DNA of 64,000 nt from Gracilibacillus dipsosauri (GTDB lineage Bacteria > Bacillota > Bacilli > Bacillales > Amphibacillaceae): NCBI RefSeq assembly GCF_003176895.1, contig NZ_QGTD01000020.1, positions 62,001-126,000 of the forward strand, read 5' to 3'. The translations under genes were made by a program, and so were the position numbers. The notes below the pieces were generated by a model, which did no database searches, was not told the origin of the DNA, and saw only the letters and a list, made by a program, of their open reading frames with translations. Positions 8,809-17,958 of the stretch are shown here, piece after piece (the first letter of the stretch is position 1; every line of letters begins with the position of its first letter).

Positions 8809-10704
8809 TTATCGATTCAACAAGCTACCTACATATCGCAATAGATCATTGGCAGATTGTGTATTGTAACCATACTCATCGACGAGTGTTGCCACAACCT
8901 CATTCATTTTCTTTAATTGTTGTTCGTCAGGTGTTTTGGTTGATGTAGTAATTTTAACGACATCTTTCAGATCAGCAAATAATTTCTTTTGAATCGCCTC
9001 ACGTAATCTTTCGTGTGATTGGTAATCGAATTTCTTCCCTTTACGAGCATAGGCGGAAATTCGGATCAGAATTTCTTCTCGGAATGGTTTTTTTGCGTTT
9101 TCAGAAATTCCGATTTGTTCTTCAATGGAACGCATTAATTTTTCATCTGGATGCATTTCTTCCCCTGTTAATGGGTCTTCTAATTTCGTTTTATTACAAA
9201 ATGCCTCCACATTGTCTAAATAATTATTCATCAAGGTTTTTGCAGATTCCTCATAAGAATAGACAAATGCTTTTTGTACTTCCTTCTTTGCAAGCTCATC
9301 GTATTCTTTTCTTGCGATGGAAATGAAATCTAAATAGTCCTCTTTCTGTTCCTTTGTGATAGATGGATGATCATCTAACCCGTCCTTCAATGATCGCAAT
9401 ACATCTAAAGCGTTTATTGCCTGCATCTCTTTTCTTATAATGGTAGAAGAAATACGATTAATAACATAACGGGGATCAATACCTGTCATTCCTTCATCAG
9501 CATATTCCTTCTTTAAAGCCACAACATCTTGATCACTAAAGCCTTCAACATCCTGACCGTTATAAAGATACAATTTTTTCAATAGACTAATATTATTTTG
9601 CTTTGATTCCTTCAATCTAGTTAATATGGTGAACATTGCTGCAATTTTCAAGGTATGTGGGGCAATATGCACATCCTGTATATCACTTTCTTCAATCATT
9701 TTTTGATAAATACGTTCTTCTTCATCCACCTTCAGATTGTACGGGATCGGCATGACAATCATTCTAGAATGTAAAGCTTCATTCTTCTTATTCGATATAA
9801 ACGAACGATACTCTGATTCATTTGTATGTGCAACGATCATCTCATCTGCGGAAATTAATGCAAATCTACCTGCTTTAAAATTCCCTTCCTGTGTTAAAGA
9901 AAGTAAATGCCAGAGAAACTTTTCATCACACTTCAGCATTTCTTGAAATTCCATTAAGCCACGATTAGCTTTATTCAGTTCACCATCGAATCTGTAAGCT
10001 CTTGGATCAGATTCGGAACCATAAGTAGCAATGGTGGAAAAATCAATCGATCCTGTTAAATCGGCAATATCTTGAGATTTAGGATCTGATGGACTGAACG
10101 TACCAATTCCAACTCTTCTATCCTCTGAAAAAAATATCCGCTCTATTAAGACGTCTTCAATCCTACCACCATAGTCTTCCTCCAGTCTTAGCTGATTAAG
10201 TGGTGACAGACTTCCTTCTATCCTTATTCCATACTCTTTTTCAAAATCTGATCTTAAATGTTGAGGAATAAGATGAAGTGGATTCTCATGCATAGGGCAC
10301 CCTTTTATAGCATATACAGCCCCTCTATCTGTTAACGTATATTCTTCTAACCCTCTTTTGAGAAGTGTAACTAAAGTCGATTTTCCACCACTAACTGGAC
10401 CCATTAAAAGCAGGATACGCTTTTTAACATCTAATCGTTTTGCTGCCGGATGAAAATATTCTTCGACTAATTTTTCTAAAGCTTCTTCTAAACCGAATAA
10501 ATCATTACGGAAGAAGGCATATTCTCTTACTCCATCTACTTCTTCTACCCCTTGATCTCGAATCATCTGATAAATTCTTGAATGGGCAGATTGTGCTAAA
10601 TAAGGCCTCTCCTTTAAAAGCTCTAAATAATCGCTAAAAGTGCCTTCCCATTTTAATTGATTTTGTTTCTCCCGGTATGCTTGCACCTTTTTCAGTATAT
10701 CCAT
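8809..10704 (-). CDS. prkA: PrkA-type AAA+ serine protein kinase/protease
   Basis: Large sporulation-associated protein of the PrkA/YeaG family, described both as a serine protein kinase and as a Lon-like AAA+ protease. It has 631 residues. The N-terminal PrkA AAA domain has a Walker A motif GPVSGGKST at 102-110, and a kinase-like C-terminal PrkA domain follows. The ATG has a strong AGGAGG. Upstream are a sigma-E-like promoter and an unusual structured leader. In B. subtilis prkA is made in the mother cell under sigma-E, which agrees with the promoter seen here. The usual partners yhbH and ycgB/spoVR are not adjacent. Confidence 0.93.
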   Translation of the reverse strand: MDILKKVQAYREKQNQLKWEGTFSDYLELLKERPYLAQSAHSRIYQMIRDQGVEEVDGVREYAFFRNDLFGLEEALEKLVEEYFHPAAKRLDVKKRILLLMGPVSGGKSTLVTLLKRGLEEYTLTDRGAVYAIKGCPMHENPLHLIPQHLRSDFEKEYGIRIEGSLSPLNQLRLEEDYGGRIEDVLIERIFFSEDRRVGIGTFSPSDPKSQDIADLTGSIDFSTIATYGSESDPRAYRFDGELNKANRGLMEFQEMLKCDEKFLWHLLSLTQEGNFKAGRFALISADEMIVAHTNESEYRSFISNKKNEALHSRMIVMPIPYNLKVDEEERIYQKMIEESDIQDVHIAPHTLKIAAMFTILTRLKESKQNNISLLKKLYLYNGQDVEGFSDQDVVALKKEYADEGMTGIDPRYVINRISSTIIRKEMQAINALDVLRSLKDGLDDHPSITKEQKEDYLDFISIARKEYDELAKKEVQKAFVYSYEESAKTLMNNYLDNVEAFCNKTKLEDPLTGEEMHPDEKLMRSIEEQIGISENAKKPFREEILIRISAYARKGKKFDYQSHERLREAIQKKLFADLKDVVKITTSTKTPDEQQLKKMNEVVATLVDEYGYNTQSANDLLRYVGSLLNR

Positions 10705-10783
10705 TCCAAAACCTCCTGGTAAGCATTTCTTTCTATAAAAATGTTGGAACTAACGAGAAAATAATTAAGAGAAAATCTTCGGA

Positions 10784-10878
10784 GTGAGGGGTTCATATGC
10801 TGTTTAGCCATATGGACAATTACTGGCAGTTACCCCCCACTTACATTTCTTACTCGAAGTGAGCATCGTACCGCCAGT
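10784..10878 (-). ncRNA. Structured leader with interleaved stems (pseudoknot candidate) upstream of prkA
   Basis: Read on the minus strand, 10878-10870 (ACTGGCGGT) pairs with 10830-10822 (ACTGCCAGT) over 9 bp, and 10840-10832 (GTGGGGGGT) pairs with 10792-10784 (ACCCCTCAC) over 9 bp. The order A-B-A'-B' makes a pseudoknot. Two hairpins fill the gaps: 10863-10849 and CATATG/CATATG at 10814-10794. Both long stems contain a G-U pair that would be a C-A mismatch in the opposite RNA, so the structure belongs to the prkA strand. It ends about 80 nt before the prkA ATG. No known riboswitch class was recognised. Confidence 0.55.
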
Positions 10879-10910
10879 TTATGTGTAATATAGTAGATAA
10901 TACTTAATCT

Positions 10911-10940
10911 AATGTATGTAAGTAAGCCAAAAAAAATGAA
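10911..10940 (-). promoter_or_regulatory. Sigma-E-like promoter of prkA
   Basis: Minus-strand CATACATT (10911-10918) fits the sigma-E -10 consensus CATACANT exactly. TCATTTT (10933-10939) fits the -35 consensus KMATATT with one mismatch, and the gap is about 14 bp. Transcription from here would give a leader of roughly 200 nt that includes the structured region at 10784-10878. Confidence 0.55.
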
Positions 10941-11075
10941 TCACTTTCCCATACAGAAGAAAATAGACAAGCAGTTTACGAGTGAATGGAGAACGATTAC
11001 AATATATATAATCGATTTTACTCAAATCCAAAGAAATAGTGCACATTATTCATTACTTTAAAAGGGGTTCATCCA

Positions 11076-12632
11076 TTGAATAAATTATACAAGGTTCTCA
11101 TTGTTGATGATGAAATGCTAATTAGACAAGGTATCATAAATTATATTGATTGGGAAAAGGAAGGCTATCAAATAATTGGGGAAGCTGCCAATGGGGAAGA
11201 GGCTTTAGCATTGTTAGAGAAGGAAAGGCCTGACATTATTATTACGGATATCGTTATGCCAGAGATGGATGGAATCGAATTAGTGAAAATAGCAAAAGAA
11301 AAAAATCCAGCGGTCAACATTATTATCTTGAGTAGCTTTGAGAATTTTGATTATGTACGAACAACCTTCCAACACGGAATAGCTGATTATATTCTCAAGC
11401 CGAAGTTAAATGCAAAGGAACTTATTCAGACACTAAATAACATTACAATAGGAAGCAAGGAACCTAAACAACAAGAGATACAATCCATTGAAGAACAGTT
11501 AAAAAAAATATTACAAGGCTACCAACCGAAACTATCCAAAACTCAATGGAAAAAATCTTTACCGTACAATCAATTTTTACTTGTAAGTATAATCCTTGAG
11601 CAAGAGGATTCATTATTCAAGACATCATTACTAGAAGAATACACAAAAAAACCTGATGTAGCAGTATATGATATTTCGGTGAATGAGAAGGAATTCTTAT
11701 TGTTATATAATTTTGAGAAATATGAATTATCATCTATTAAAAAATCGATCTTACATTTTAAAGATAAATTTATGTATACTAATCATACTTGGCTGATTGC
11801 TGCACCATTCTCTTCTTTAGAGAATCTTCAGCAATGCTATCAAGACCATCTAGGCAAACTAAAGCATTACCTTTTTTATTTACCAGAAAAAAAATACATC
11901 ATCTATGATCAATTACCACATGACCATGAATCAGAGCTGAATTTTGATTTGAATCAATTTATTTTTCTCTTTAAAAGGAAGGAATTTGATGATGCATTTT
12001 CCTATCTTACAGAACATATTACCATCTTAAGGAAACAGTATAGTCGTGATGTCTTCGAGTTTAAATCATGGCTTGAAAATATTATCTTTAATTCTATTGT
12101 TTTACTAGGTAATATGAAATATGAAATAACGAACCTAGAAGAATCCAAGTACCAGTATTTTGCACGTATCAATGAAGCGAATGATGCAGAAGAGGCCATT
12201 GCCATTTTTCATGAATTTCTAGAAAAAGTAAAAAGCATCGTTCACTTAGATCGAGATGAACAATCTCCTAATATGCGGATGCTCTTAAATTATATTGATA
12301 GTCATTATGCAGAACATTTAACTTTGAAAATCCTAGCAGATCATTTTCATTTTAATCCTTCTTATTTATCCAATTATTTTAGCACCCATCATGAAGAAGG
12401 ATTTAGTGAATATTTAAGCAAGGTTAGAATAAAAAAATCTATGGAAATTCTTGAGACAAGCAAGGTCTCAATAGCTATGGTAAGCGAAATGGTTGGTTAT
12501 TCTGATCCGAGCTATTTCTGTAAGGTCTTCAAAAAATCAACAGGCTTATCACCTAGTCAGTATCGGCGGAATTCGACAGCAAGGAATCGAGGAAGCAATG
12601 ATGAAAAAAATAGTCCATATCATTCAAGATAA
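11076..12632 (+). CDS. YesN-type response regulator with AraC output domain
   Basis: Cytosolic response regulator of the YesMN class controlling sugar uptake genes. The receiver domain is at about 1-125 with acidic DD at 11-12, phospho-acceptor Asp58 in TDIVMPEMDG, and the conserved KP pair near 107. A middle region of unknown fold and a C-terminal AraC double helix-turn-helix (about 415-510, ending in STGLSPSQYRR) follow. The TTG start has AAAGGGG 8 bp upstream. It overlaps the cognate kinase gene by about 35 bp and precedes a CUT1 sugar importer, its probable target. Confidence 0.9.
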   Translation: MNKLYKVLIVDDEMLIRQGIINYIDWEKEGYQIIGEAANGEEALALLEKERPDIIITDIVMPEMDGIELVKIAKEKNPAVNIIILSSFENFDYVRTTFQHGIADYILKPKLNAKELIQTLNNITIGSKEPKQQEIQSIEEQLKKILQGYQPKLSKTQWKKSLPYNQFLLVSIILEQEDSLFKTSLLEEYTKKPDVAVYDISVNEKEFLLLYNFEKYELSSIKKSILHFKDKFMYTNHTWLIAAPFSSLENLQQCYQDHLGKLKHYLFYLPEKKYIIYDQLPHDHESELNFDLNQFIFLFKRKEFDDAFSYLTEHITILRKQYSRDVFEFKSWLENIIFNSIVLLGNMKYEITNLEESKYQYFARINEANDAEEAIAIFHEFLEKVKSIVHLDRDEQSPNMRMLLNYIDSHYAEHLTLKILADHFHFNPSYLSNYFSTHHEEGFSEYLSKVRIKKSMEILETSKVSIAMVSEMVGYSDPSYFCKVFKKSTGLSPSQYRRNSTARNRGSNDEKNSPYHSR

Positions 12633-14382
12633 TAATTTATTTATAAAAATTTTCCTTGTAATGGTCATTAGCATCATTGCTGTATCTATTTTTATAACGA
12701 TAAGCTCTATCCGTATGTCAAGCAATCTTTTTATGGAAACATTTAGCATTACCAATACAAAAGTACTAACACAAATAAAAGATCGATTCAATACTTTTAG
12801 TTATTCGGTTGTCTCCACCTCTATAAAAGTAGATGAAAACGGTACGATAAAACGACGACTTCAGGAAGAAACGTCTAATGATATAGAAAAATCACGCTCT
12901 TATTACCAAATAAAGACGCAAATGGAACGTATTTTTGCAGAAATTGATCCGAATGAAGCCAATTTAATTATTATGAGCTTGGATAATGAAATATTTAATA
13001 TGAATTATTTTAATTGGCCAGTAAAAGGTACGGAATTAAGGAACCATCCGATCACGAAACAAACAGAAGCACGTACAAATGAAATCATCTACCAATTTGA
13101 TCAATCAAATTTAACCAATAACATCCCTATGGTAATTGTATCAAAGGCTTTAACAGAGCATTCAACTGGTAAAATCTATGGATATCAGTATGTTTCTATT
13201 CGAGAAAAGGATTTGAGAAGCTTCTATGAAGGCTATACGAGTGAAGGAAATAATGTTCTTCTCATAAACAGTTCCGGCCAAATCATCTCAAGTAATTTCC
13301 ATCAAAAAATTGGAGAAAAAGAACCGAAGTTACTACAAACTGCTAAGAATATTGAAAACCAAGGAATCGAATACCTCAATGTAAACATTTTTAACGAAGA
13401 CTATTTAATGTTAGCAGAATATTTGCCAACTTTAGATATGTATATTGTCAACCTTGTTGACAAGGATAAGGTGCAAAGCAATTTAGTTGATACAAATGAA
13501 ATCATCTTGATTAGTACTCTCATTGTATTGATTGCTGTTTTCATTGTCTTTTTAATATTAAGGAAAATGACGGTTTCTATTAGTAAATTGGTTAATCAAA
13601 TCTCCGATATGGCTAGGTATCAATTTACCAAGCCATTAGAAGAAACCGGTGGATATGAAGCTAAGAAAATCGCCAATTCTTTTAATTACATGTTAAACGA
13701 GCTCCATGACTATGTAGAGATACTGCTAAGAACACAGGAAAAGCAACGCAAGGCTGAGTTAGAAGCATTACAACATCAAATTAATCCACATTTTATTTAT
13801 AATACACTAGCATCGATTAAATTTATGATCAAGCAAGGAAAGAAAGAGACAGCATTTAACACGATAGATGCCTTTATCTCCCTAATTCAAAATGCACTTG
13901 GTGATGTAGATGAATTGATTACAGTGGAACAGGAGCTGGGTAATTTAAAAAATTATGTACTCATAAACCATGCAAGATATGGCGATAGAATCAAGGTAAA
14001 TTATTTAGTTTCACCAGATTGCCTCCATCTTCAGTTGCCAAAGCTTGTCATACAACCATTTATTGAAAATGCCTTTTTTCATGCTTTTACGAAAAAGAAG
14101 CATGGTTATATTCAGATTTTAATGGCCCAAAGAGAAAATTCACTAGTTTGTGAAATTGTAGATAACGGAGATGGAATCAATGAGGAAAAGATCGATCGTA
14201 AGGCGATTGGTATGAAAGGCAAAAGACAGCTATTTAGTGGGATCGGTGTGCGAAATGTCCATGAGAGAATCCAGTTGTTATATGGGAAAAATTATGGTGT
14301 GAACATCACAAGTGAATTAAATAAAGGAACAAAAGTAGTGATTACCCTCCCTATTATAGAGGAGCTGGAGAATCAGAAGTAA
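12598..14382 (+). CDS. YesM-type sensor histidine kinase
   Basis: Membrane sensor kinase partnering the preceding response regulator. An N-terminal transmembrane helix, an extracellular sensor region of roughly 250 residues (Cache-like), a second helix, HAMP, a His_kinase domain with QINPHFIYNTL containing the phosphorylated His, and a HATPase_c domain with DNGDGI are seen. Two consecutive ATGs (12598 and 12601) follow GAGGAAG; either could be used. A longer frame from 12493 would lie wholly inside the upstream gene and is not needed. It ends before a strong terminator. Confidence 0.9.
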   Translation: MMKKIVHIIQDNNLFIKIFLVMVISIIAVSIFITISSIRMSSNLFMETFSITNTKVLTQIKDRFNTFSYSVVSTSIKVDENGTIKRRLQEETSNDIEKSRSYYQIKTQMERIFAEIDPNEANLIIMSLDNEIFNMNYFNWPVKGTELRNHPITKQTEARTNEIIYQFDQSNLTNNIPMVIVSKALTEHSTGKIYGYQYVSIREKDLRSFYEGYTSEGNNVLLINSSGQIISSNFHQKIGEKEPKLLQTAKNIENQGIEYLNVNIFNEDYLMLAEYLPTLDMYIVNLVDKDKVQSNLVDTNEIILISTLIVLIAVFIVFLILRKMTVSISKLVNQISDMARYQFTKPLEETGGYEAKKIANSFNYMLNELHDYVEILLRTQEKQRKAELEALQHQINPHFIYNTLASIKFMIKQGKKETAFNTIDAFISLIQNALGDVDELITVEQELGNLKNYVLINHARYGDRIKVNYLVSPDCLHLQLPKLVIQPFIENAFFHAFTKKKHGYIQILMAQRENSLVCEIVDNGDGINEEKIDRKAIGMKGKRQLFSGIGVRNVHERIQLLYGKNYGVNITSELNKGTKVVITLPIIEELENQK

Positions 14383-14473
14383 CCATATCTACCTAAAAAT
14401 AATACCATTTTCTAAAATAAATACCATTTTGTATTCGACAGGATAAAAATATCTAAAAATATTCAAAATATCA

Positions 14474-14508
14474 ACTAAAGATCGTTCTAACGACCTTTAG
14501 TTTTTTTT
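14474..14508 (+). terminator. Terminator after the YesMN-type operon
   Basis: ACTAAAGATCGTT and AACGACCTTTAGT form a long stem with one mismatch, followed by eight T residues. It separates the regulator operon from the importer operon. Confidence 0.9.
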
Positions 14509-14529
14509 GTTACGATAATGTTACAGCGT

Positions 14530-14543
14530 TGATAACGCTTGCA
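14530..14543 (+). promoter_or_regulatory. Possible CcpA (cre) site upstream of the solute-binding protein gene
   Basis: TGATAACGCTTGCA matches 12 of 14 positions of the cre consensus TGWAANCGNTNWCA. It lies 26 bp before the importer gene start, where CcpA could repress it during growth on preferred sugars. Confidence 0.5.
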
Positions 14544-14568
14544 AATTTTTATAAGGGGGTTTTATAAA

Positions 14569-15861
14569 GTGAAACGTATATCAAAAAAATTACTCTTTTT
14601 CTTGTTCTTAGCTCTAATTCTTACACTAGCAGCATGTTCTGGAGGGAATGAAAGCGGTTCAGATGAAGGAGGATCTGATGGAAACACCATTACTGCTTGG
14701 GCTTGGGATCCTAATTTTAATATTGCAGCACTTGAATTAGCCAAAGAAAAATATTCAGGTGAGGAAGGAATTGAATTAGATATTATTGAAAATGCCCAAG
14801 ACGACATTGTTCAAAAGCTAAATACTGGTTTAAGTTCTGGCACAATGAAAGGTATGCCCAATATTGTTTTAATTGAAGATCAACGTGCCCAAAGCTTCTT
14901 GCAGTCTTATCCAGACGCTTTTTATCCAATTGGTGACTATTTTAACAAAGAAGATTTTGCTAGCTATAAACTACCACCAACGAGTCTTGACGGAAAACAA
15001 TACGGATTACCTTTTGATACAGGGGTAACAGGACTATTTTATCGAACAGATTATTTGGAAGAAGCAGGATTTACCAAGGAAGATCTTACAAACATAACTT
15101 GGAAACAATATATCGAAATTGGTAAAACAGTAAAAGAAAAGACTGGACATAATTTTCTATCATTAGACCCGAATGACTTAGGAATTCTTCGTGTCATGAT
15201 GCAAAGTGCTGGTGCTTGGTATACAGATGAAGAAGGGAATATTAACCTCGTAGATAATGAACCTTTAAGATTAGCCCTAGAAAATTATAAAGCAATTATG
15301 GAAGCGGATATGGTAAAACTCAACTCTGATTGGTCACAATATATTGCAGCATTTAACAGTGGAGACGTCGCAACCGTTCCAGCAGGAAACTGGATTGCGC
15401 CTAGTATTGAAGCGGAGGAATCACAGGCTGGAAAATGGGCAGTCGCTCCTACACCAAGATTGGACATCGAAGGAACAGTTAATGCCTCTAACCAAGGTGG
15501 AAGCTCTTTCTATGTGTTAAATATAGATGGTAAAGAAAAAGCAGCTGAATTCCTTGCCAACACATTTGGCTCCAATGTTGAATTTTATGATGAGCTTGTT
15601 ACAGAGGTTGGTGCATTAGGAACATATACTCCAGCAGCTGAAAGTGAAGCATATCAGGTTGAAAATGAATTTTTTGGCGGTCAACAGCTTATTTCTGATT
15701 TTTCAAAGTGGATGGAAGAGATTCCTCAAGTTGATTATGGAATGAACACTTACGGAATTGAAGATATTCTAGCAGCAGAAATACAGAATTACTTAAATGG
15801 TAAAAGCTTAGAGGATGTACTAGCAGATGCTCAATCTCAAGCGGAAGCACAATTTAAATAA
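14569..15861 (+). CDS. Sugar-binding lipoprotein of a CUT1 ABC importer
   Basis: Extracytoplasmic solute-binding protein (family 1) that delivers an oligosaccharide to the two permeases downstream. It has a lipoprotein signal peptide with lipobox LAAC, a Gly/Ser/Glu-rich tether, and then a bacterial periplasmic-binding fold of about 400 residues. The GTG start at 14569 is chosen because AAGGGGG lies 9 bp upstream and the product then begins with a normal basic n-region (VKRISKK). The substrate is not determined by sequence; the nearby GH4 enzyme hints at an alpha-galactoside. Confidence 0.9.
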   Translation: MKRISKKLLFFLFLALILTLAACSGGNESGSDEGGSDGNTITAWAWDPNFNIAALELAKEKYSGEEGIELDIIENAQDDIVQKLNTGLSSGTMKGMPNIVLIEDQRAQSFLQSYPDAFYPIGDYFNKEDFASYKLPPTSLDGKQYGLPFDTGVTGLFYRTDYLEEAGFTKEDLTNITWKQYIEIGKTVKEKTGHNFLSLDPNDLGILRVMMQSAGAWYTDEEGNINLVDNEPLRLALENYKAIMEADMVKLNSDWSQYIAAFNSGDVATVPAGNWIAPSIEAEESQAGKWAVAPTPRLDIEGTVNASNQGGSSFYVLNIDGKEKAAEFLANTFGSNVEFYDELVTEVGALGTYTPAAESEAYQVENEFFGGQQLISDFSKWMEEIPQVDYGMNTYGIEDILAAEIQNYLNGKSLEDVLADAQSQAEAQFK

Positions 15862-15872
15862 GTGAGTGAAGA

Positions 15873-15931
15873 AGCCCTTGGGTATGTGCTAAATCTCTGC
15901 AGAAATAGTTCCCAACCAAGGGCTTTCTTTT
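15873..15931 (+). terminator. Hairpin between binding-protein and permease genes
   Basis: AGCCCTTGG(GT) pairs with (AA)CCAAGGGCT and a T-rich stretch follows. It lies between the solute-binding protein gene and the first permease, where partial termination or a processing site would give more binding protein than permease. Confidence 0.65.
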
Positions 15932-15976
15932 CACTACAGGTTCCATCGTTAATCCCAAGGTAAGAGGAGTGAGAAA

Positions 15977-16897
15977 ATGAGTCAGGTTACACACGGAACT
16001 AGTTACCCGAGTAATAAAAAAAGTTTTTCCAATAAATTGCGAAAAAATTACATTGGTTGGTTATTCATCTTATTATCTGTCCTCGGAATCAGTTTATTTT
16101 ATTTCTATCCGATGGTTCAGGCATTCATTCTTTCACTGAAATCTGGAATGGGGGCAAACCTTGAGTTCGTTGGATTTGAAAACTATGCTAGACTCTTTAA
16201 TGATCCAACATTTATCTCAGCTTTAACGAATACATTCATTTATTTGCTTGTCCAAGTCCCTGCAATGATTATTTTGGCACTAATTTTTTCTGTGCTATTA
16301 AATGATTCGACTTTAAAGTTTAGAGGTTTTTTTCGTACAGCTATCTTCTTACCATGTGTTACCTCTCTTGTTGCATATGCGGTAATTTTTAAATATTTAT
16401 TTGCTGTTGATGGTTTAGTTAATAAATTTTTGATGGATCTTTCCCTTATTTCAGAGCCATTGGATTGGTTAGCAGATCCTTTCCTAGCCAAAATAACGAT
16501 TATTATTGCGATTACATGGAGATGGACTGGTTATAATATGATTTTCTACTTATCTGCCCTTCAAAATGTAGATAAATCAATGTATGAAGCAGCTAGAATT
16601 GATGGTGCTTCTAGTATTCAACAATTCTTCTACATCACCATCCCGATGTTAAAGCCGATTATTCTCTTTACATCCATCGTCTCTACAATCGGTACGTTAC
16701 AATTATTTGATGAGGTCATGAATATTACAAATGGTGGACCAGGGAATGCAACACTATCGATTTCTATGTACATTTATAACCTTTCCTTTGAATATACACC
16801 TGATTTCGGTTATGCAGCTACTGTGTCTTATGTCATCGTAATCTTAGTTGTGATCTTATCCTTCATTCAATTTAAAGTGGCAGGTGATCGAAAATGA
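15977..16897 (+). CDS. CUT1 sugar ABC importer, MalF-like permease
   Basis: Integral membrane permease of a sugar ABC importer. It has 306 residues with about six hydrophobic segments and the cytoplasmic EAA loop (YEAARIDGASSIQQFFYITIP) that docks the ATPase. GAGGAG precedes the ATG. It overlaps the second permease by 4 bp. No ATPase gene is present, so a shared MsmX-type ATPase encoded elsewhere probably powers it, as is common for Bacillus CUT1 systems. Confidence 0.92.
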   Translation: MSQVTHGTSYPSNKKSFSNKLRKNYIGWLFILLSVLGISLFYFYPMVQAFILSLKSGMGANLEFVGFENYARLFNDPTFISALTNTFIYLLVQVPAMIILALIFSVLLNDSTLKFRGFFRTAIFLPCVTSLVAYAVIFKYLFAVDGLVNKFLMDLSLISEPLDWLADPFLAKITIIIAITWRWTGYNMIFYLSALQNVDKSMYEAARIDGASSIQQFFYITIPMLKPIILFTSIVSTIGTLQLFDEVMNITNGGPGNATLSISMYIYNLSFEYTPDFGYAATVSYVIVILVVILSFIQFKVAGDRK

Positions 16898-17721
16898 AGA
16901 AAGTAAAACGAATATTCACCTATTTATTTCTTAGCATCGCATCGATTATCTCCATCTTCCCTTTTTTATGGATGCTTGTAAGTATGACAAATAAATCGGT
17001 CGATGTTACCCAAGGTAAGTTGTTACCTGGTACCCATTTTATAGAAAATGTTAAAGGACTATTCAACACAGTCGATATTGGAACAGCGCTAATTAACTCA
17101 ACTATTATAGCTGTTATCACTACGTTCTTGACACTATTAATTGGTTCACTTGCTGGCTATGGTTTTGAGATTTATCGCTCACGTGGGAAGGACATGATAT
17201 TTAATATTTTACTATTATCCATGATGATTCCATTTGCAGCAATTATGATCCCGCTCTATCGTTTCTTTGGTGGTGTATCAGCAAGTGTTCCTTTTCTAGG
17301 AATTGATACATTAGCTGCTGCGATCTTACCGACAGTTATTACTGCGTTTTTTATTTTCTTCTTTCGTCAAAACACAAAAATGTTTGCGAAGGAATTAGTG
17401 GAAGCAGGACGGATTGATGGTCTCAGTGAGTTGGGAATCTTCTTCCGAATTTATTTACCAACAATGAAAACGACTTATGCCGCAGCTGCGATCATTGCCT
17501 TTATGAACAGCTGGAATAATTATCTATGGCCATTGGTTGTATTACAATCACCCGAAAACCAGACCATTCCATTATTAATTTCAAATCTTGGTGCAGGTTA
17601 TTCACCTGATTATGGCTTAATTATGACAGCAATTGTTATTGCGACATTACCGACAGCCATCGTCTTCTTTGTGATGCAAAGGCACTTTGTTGCTGGTATG
17701 ATGGGTTCGGTAAAAGGATAA
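16894..17721 (+). CDS. CUT1 sugar ABC importer, MalG-like permease
   Basis: Second membrane permease of the importer, 275 residues with six predicted helices and the EAA motif (VEAGRIDGLSELGIFFRIYLP). Its ATG overlaps the stop of the first permease gene (ATGA), so translation is coupled. It ends the importer operon. Confidence 0.92.
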   Translation: MKKVKRIFTYLFLSIASIISIFPFLWMLVSMTNKSVDVTQGKLLPGTHFIENVKGLFNTVDIGTALINSTIIAVITTFLTLLIGSLAGYGFEIYRSRGKDMIFNILLLSMMIPFAAIMIPLYRFFGGVSASVPFLGIDTLAAAILPTVITAFFIFFFRQNTKMFAKELVEAGRIDGLSELGIFFRIYLPTMKTTYAAAAIIAFMNSWNNYLWPLVVLQSPENQTIPLLISNLGAGYSPDYGLIMTAIVIATLPTAIVFFVMQRHFVAGMMGSVKG

Positions 17722-17764
17722 AGCGAGACTTCCTAAAAGCATAAGTTCCAAAAGATAAAATAAC

Positions 17765-17793
17765 TTCACAAACCAATAATCTTTCGGTATAAT
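17765..17793 (+). promoter_or_regulatory. Sigma-A promoter of a microprotein gene
   Basis: TTCACA (17765-17770), a 17-bp spacer, and a perfect TATAAT (17788-17793). The promoter is about 50 bp before the small gene at 17842 and is not needed by any other gene here. Confidence 0.8.
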
Positions 17794-17841
17794 AGTGGAA
17801 AGTTATTGTATATGGTTCGAACGTTTAAAAGGAGGATTATC

Positions 17842-17919
17842 GTGGGTCTTACATTAGTTATAGGTGTATGTATCACCTTCTTTGTCGCGATCTTTGCATC
17901 AGGCTATGAAGCAAAATAA
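17842..17919 (+). CDS. 25-residue single-pass membrane microprotein
   Basis: A 25-codon gene starting with GTG, with AAGGAGG 6 bp upstream, ending in GYEAK and a TAA stop. About 17 consecutive hydrophobic residues (from LTLVIGV to FVAIFA) suggest one membrane helix. It has its own sigma-A promoter and terminator, so it is a complete monocistronic unit. No family was recognised with confidence. The precise signals make it more likely real than chance, but the protein has not been seen. Confidence 0.7.
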   Translation: MGLTLVIGVCITFFVAIFASGYEAK

Positions 17920-17930
17920 ATAACCATTAG

Positions 17931-17958
17931 AAAACGGGCTCTGGGAGAGCCCGTTTTT
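17931..17958. terminator. Bidirectional terminator
   Basis: AAAACGGGCTC and GAGCCCGTTTTTT form an 11-bp stem. It serves the microprotein gene on the plus strand and lies at the 3' end of the YhfI-like gene on the minus strand. Confidence 0.9.
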
